A stretch of DNA of 64,000 nt, taken from assembly GCA_021014325.1 (NCBI GenBank), contig CM037460.1:24280544-24344543 (forward strand). Direction: 5' to 3'. Numbering within the stretch: position 1 is the stretch's first letter; every line of letters begins with the position of its first letter. A program made the position numbers and the translations under genes. The notes under the pieces are model-generated. The model was not told the origin of the DNA. It did not search any database and saw only the letters and a list, made by a program, of their open reading frames with translations. Positions 59,999-64,000 of the stretch are shown here, in pieces. This stretch comes from Plazaster borealis. Its lineage: Eukaryota > Echinodermata > Asteroidea > Forcipulatida > Labidiasteridae.

Positions 59999-62900
59999 TA
60001 AGACCAGAAGAATATGCTACTATTGCCCATGGATTTGCAGAACTTGCTGGAACTCCTATCATTGACAGAGCCCTCTGGTGGGATACCTTTCTAAAACTTA
60101 CTTTATTATGATCCTTGTGTCTAAATGAAATTTGATGTTCCCAAAAATAAAAATTGTCCAATGGGTCATTTGGCGGCCATCTTGGATTTCCGACGAAAAT
60201 TGATATTCTGCATAACTTTTGAACTAGACATCACACAGAGACAAATTAACCCATTTTCAGTTTAATTTTATATCAAGAATCAATAGAGATGGTAATACTT
60301 TTTAACATGTTGGATACATGAAAACTTGCAAAATATGAAAAAATCTGTAGAGTTTATACTGCAAATCTTGCAAAATATAATTTTATGTGGTATTTTTTAA
60401 CAAATAAACATCTTCAATTTGTTTTAATGTCGTCAATCTTGCATCCAGCTTAAAGCCTAAGAAGTATTCTTTAATTTGATACCAAGATGAATGTTCTCAG
60501 AGATCAAATATAACAATGGCGGCCATTTGGCAGCCTTCTTGGATTTCCGACGAAAAGCGATATTCGTCATAACTTTTGAACTAGACATCATGCACGATAA
60601 ATCAACTGAGAGGGTTGTTTTCGTGACACATGGGATATGTAAAAACTCTCAGTAACTTTCCATTATTACAGTATTCGTAGCCATTTAGCCTGTAACATTA
60701 TTCATTCTTCACATTCTCTCAGTAACCTTCCATTATTACAGTATTCATAGCCCTTTGGCCTGTAACATTATTCATTCTTCACATTCTCTCAGTAACTTTC
60801 CATTATTACAGTATTCATAGCCCTTTAGCCTGTAACATTATTCATTCTTCACATTCTCTGAGTAACCTTCCATCATTACAGTATTCATAGCCCTTTAGCC
60901 TGTAACATTATTCATTCTTCACATTCTCTGCGTAACCTTCCATTATTACAGTATTCATAGCCCTTTGGCATGTAACATAATTTATTCTTTACATTCTCTG
61001 CGTAACCTTCCAGTATTACAGTATTGATAGCCCTTTAGTCTGTAACAAGTCAGTCATCATCAGGAACACAGCACAGTGCATCTAGTCGTTGTGGTGAGTC
61101 AACAATAGACTTGATTTCAAGTCTGAGCTTGCGGTTATCTGCATCAGCCACGCAGAATTCCCCCGCAGATTTGCTATCACGCGCTCTAACTCGCAATCTC
61201 AGACTTGACCCTCTTGTGTATACGGGATATTCATTTATTCACTACTGACATTTACATAACAACACTATGCCAGAGAGATGACCAATCAGGAGACCACAAA
61301 ACTCCCGTTGGCTGCGTCCATTCCAAATAGGATGAAATCGCTTCAGCATTTTCTGTAAAATCGAGCCATTGCTTTTATTTTATAGTGCTTTGTACGTACA
61401 GTACGCTATATATAATTTATACATAAATAACATAGGATTTAATGTCAAAATATTGAAAAATAAGCTTGACAAACAACCTGATCCTTACTATACGAAAAAT
61501 TATGATAGCTTTGGTTTGAATGGTATCGTCCAAAGATTTTCCCAACGTTTTTTACGTATTTTGAATAAAATAACTAGAATCACTTTGTTTTTTGTGTGTT
61601 TCCAAACTGTAAGTTAAATCACCGAGCAGAGACAGATTAGTTACAAGTACATCAATGTTGTATTTCCTACTATTATCCCGTGGTATAAACGGTTAAGTTT
61701 GAATTAAGGGCCTCGGAGATTCTGACCAATCAGAGTGTTCTGTCCACGTTTGGAATAATTCGCCATAGGGTGTGTACAAACCGACGAACAATGTTCCCAA
61801 GTCTGTGATCGTAGGAGGTTGAAGACGGAGGTTTATCCACAAGAGGGCGCTGTTTCAGCCAATAATGTATCGGCTATACAAGACGACTAAAAACCACGAT
61901 CACAGACTTGGAACCAAGTCTAAGTCAACAACCACCCGAAAGCTCTCAGCGCAGCTCGCCTTTTATAGATTTCTGCGACTTTCAATTTCACACCATGTGC
62001 ATGTGTGTAAGACCAACAGTGATTGATCAAACTATAGTAAACAATGCGCCTGCGACCAAAAGTAACATTGGTAAAACTATCAAACAATATGCGTATGCAA
62101 CCAAACGAGATTGGCTAAATGCTAAGAAGGCATGGCCAGACAATAGACCTTTATCACACTGCTGCAATCTTTGTCAGGTTGCCTGAATACTAAGTGGCAA
62201 AAATAGTTCAAATTCCCAGTTCTCCAATGGTTGCTAGACCATTTTTCCTTCCAGCCTCAGGTTGGTCACACTGATTTGGATGGAAGAAGAACAAGATGGC
62301 AGCACTGTTATAAAGGTCTATACATTAAACCATTGATGAAGTGTACGTTTCCCTATTGCAAGGTCAAAGTGCATAAATGTAATACAATGACCGAACTTTC
62401 TGGGTGTGGCTGCCATTCCTCAAGTATTGTACATGTTGACAATGTGGAAATCTGTACGACGTACTGTTCAACAAATACGTTATCGTTTAACTCCCAGATC
62501 CATTTTACACGTGAAAGCATCTCAAATAAATCCCCATCAATCATTCCTTCACTGTTCATTTAAAACCTTCAACAAACATAGACAAAGTTAAATGATTATT
62601 AACAAATAACAACAAAAGGGTATAAGCAATTTCAGAGTAATCTTTAGAGGATTGTTAAGTCCAAAACTTAAGTTTACACAAGGTAACCTCATCATAGTAG
62701 TTGCAATCATTACATCTCACTTCAATAAATTCTGGCCAGAAGGCACTTTTCGCCACAATACATTATTCACAGAATCATTTATGCAACACCCTGATTTCTT
62801 TTCGTGTAAACTGGCTGAGAAATGTCCAGGTGTCACAATTTTTTGATGGACATTATTGTTACGACGGGATGGCAAGATTCTAGTTTTTACTTTACAAATG

Positions 62901-63088
62901 CAGGCCTACCTCCACCCATGGAGGTAGCCCATGCTCCACTGAACAAAACAGACTTGAATACATGTTTTTTGTAAGTCGTGGTTGTACATGTTGTAACTTG
63001 TACTTGTAGTTGCAGAGCATGTATGGATGTAGGGGCTACTTACGTACATGATACTGTGTGGCTAGAAAACAATCATTCTAACTGAAGG
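59999..63088. repeat. 3.1-kb dispersed repeat, copy 2
   Basis: It matches 25159-28260 in the same orientation with few differences, including the 70-bp tandem array (about 60657-61045) and the inverted AAGTCTG pairs. It ends exactly where a different type of sequence starts (63089 on). Confidence 0.87.
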
Positions 63089-63102
63089 AGTAGTAGGAAC
63101 AA

Positions 63103-63330
63103 TGGGGGTTCTGGACCACCTTGCTTGGGGGTATATACAAATAGAGCACATGGGGTTTGCTCCCAGCTTTTTTGATAGGGCTCGCCCCGCTCTCTTGGTG
63201 GGCTGCTGGTTCTAGACCACTTTTGGGTTGGGGTATATATACAAATAGAGCACATGGGGTTCTACTAAATTTTCGTATACGAAAATTAGGTTTTAATAGG
63301 GCTCGCCCCGCTCTCTTGGCGGGCTCGACC
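63103..63330 (+). promoter_or_regulatory. Two direct repeats with TATA-like core
   Basis: Unit 1 (63103-63205) and unit 2 (63210-63330) share 'ggttct.gaccac', 'gtatatacaaatagagcaca' and 'agggctcgccccgctctctt'. The TATATAC core upstream of a short ORF suggests promoter or regulatory blocks. A further 'tgtatatacaattagacata' lies at 63365-63384, just before the ATG. Confidence 0.5.
63268..63287. promoter_or_regulatory. Perfect 20-bp palindrome
   Basis: AATTTTCGTATACGAAAATT is its own inverse. A near copy, 'agttttcgtctacgaaagtt', lies at 63624-63643, between the two ORFs. They could be binding sites for a dimeric protein or recombinase. Confidence 0.5.
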
Positions 63331-63405
63331 CACAGCCAGTGACTTTCAACCTTAACGCCTCATTTGTATATACAATTAGACATATACACTGCACCTGTAT
63401 ACACG

Positions 63406-63606
63406 ATGGAGTGTGATAAGTGCCACAAATTTTTTAAGAGGTACTACAACCTGAAGAGACACCTGGAGAACCGTAAGACACCTTGCTTACAAGAACCGCG
63501 GCAATACATATGTATGGATTGTGGTGGGGAGCTGAGCTGTAGCTCCTCCTTGAGGAGGCACAAGAAGATTTGCCCGGCACACCGCAGAACAAAAATTGTG
63601 ATATAA
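63406..63606 (+). CDS. Small two-finger zinc protein, intronless
   Basis: An ATG at 63406 opens 66 codons. Finger 1 is CDKCHKFFKRYYNLKRH with a later Cys (RKTPC). Finger 2 is CMDCGGELSCSSSLRRHKKIC. Both are C2HC variants of the C2H2 type. Fingers ending 'RHL..+K.PC' remind me of small zinc proteins from giant viruses and large mobile elements, from memory. It is convergent with the next ORF, with 26 bases between them. An upstream in-frame extension to 63364 lacks an ATG. Confidence 0.6.
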   Translation: MECDKCHKFFKRYYNLKRHLENRKTPCLQEPRQYICMDCGGELSCSSSLRRHKKICPAHRRTKIVI

Positions 63607-63632
63607 CAAACTTTTGCAGGCAAAGTTTTCGT

Positions 63633-63917
63633 CTACGAAAGTTGAACACGAGCTAAGAGCTGTGACAACACCAACGAAAACTGTTGTTTAGCTTTTTCTT
63701 GAGATATGTTCCTATGTCTTATTTTATCTCGGCCACAGTCTCGGCATAGCTGTATTTCACTCTGAACCCCAATACCACAGGATTTACAGGGTATTGAAAT
63801 ATTTCTGCCTTTACGGATCTTTACTAAGTGGTACTTACAATATTTACCGCAGCAGCTCCTATTACAAAGATCAACTTCACCAACTTTAACCCAAGCACAA
63901 ACATTGTGTCCTTTCAT
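63633..63917 (-). CDS. Small cysteine-rich protein, intronless, function unknown
   Basis: 94 codons from ATG at 63917. The cysteine pattern is CNRSCCGKYCKYH, then CKSCGIGVQSEIQLCRDCG, suggesting one or two zinc-binding knots. The C-terminal part is basic and then glutamine-rich. It is tail to tail with the two-finger protein. I do not recognise the family with certainty. Confidence 0.5.
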   Translation of the reverse strand: MKGHNVCAWVKVGEVDLCNRSCCGKYCKYHLVKIRKGRNISIPCKSCGIGVQSEIQLCRDCGRDKIRHRNISQEKAKQQFSLVLSQLLARVQLS

Positions 63918-64000
63918 TTCGCAGATTGAATATCTCAGGTATACATTTATGTCTAAATGGTTTTTATCATTAGGGAATCCCCAATTTATTGCGCAATGTG

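Overview
This is a window of animal nuclear DNA. The genes are split into many short exons with GT/AG introns, the introns are AT-rich, and many kinds of mobile element are interspersed. An echinoderm, possibly a sea star, is my best guess. The reasons are the HYR-rich adhesion receptor, the Mag/SURL-like Ty3/gypsy element, the Penelope-like element with a hammerhead ribozyme, and a TTAA-flanked palindromic MITE of a type I associate with sea stars. The species cannot be proved from the sequence alone.

Left third (about 0.8-19.6 kb, + strand). One multi-exon gene encodes a tyrosine-recombinase-like (Crypton-like) protein: acidic linker exons, a coiled-coil exon, a large exon with C2H2-like fingers and the first catalytic arginine, an exon with the remaining R-H-Y catalytic residues, and a last exon with a Myb/SANT-like domain. 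Splice phases agree at every exon joint that can be tested. The large exon carries two 1-base losses, both in homopolymers. A 5.1-kb Ty3/gypsy retrotransposon (- strand) sits in one intron. Its LTRs are nearly identical and it has 5-bp target duplications, but its pol region is broken. A satellite with higher-order periodicity occupies another intron.

Middle (19.6-30.1 kb). This part is mostly repeats: SINEs, fold-back MITEs, a 370-bp tandem duplication, a 72-80-bp satellite, and a 3.1-kb repeat that recurs at 60.0-63.1 kb.

Right half (30.1-55.3 kb, - strand). One 25-kb adhesion-GPCR gene can be followed from signal peptide to stop codon over 22 exons: signal peptide, NIDO domain (4 exons), six HYR domains (one exon each), half of a hormone-receptor (HormR) domain, GAIN domain, GPS proteolysis site, seven transmembrane segments, and a cytoplasmic tail. 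All joints agree in phase except the one between the HormR and GAIN exons. That intron contains a 4.1-kb fold-back element with minisatellite arms and TTA target duplications, and the element itself contains a Penelope-like retroelement with a complete hammerhead ribozyme. Other introns hold a 23-bp minisatellite, a LINE 3' end with a long (TAA)n tail, MITEs and SINEs.

Right edge (55.3-64.0 kb). Intergenic DNA holds SINEs, a nearly perfect 400-bp palindromic MITE, two further MITEs, LINE relics and the second copy of the 3.1-kb repeat. The last 0.9 kb has a different character: two small intronless convergent ORFs (a two-finger zinc protein and a cysteine-rich protein), duplicated TATA-containing promoter-like blocks and a palindromic motif. 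This looks like the edge of a compact mobile or virus-like element. It is the part of the window least explained by known families.
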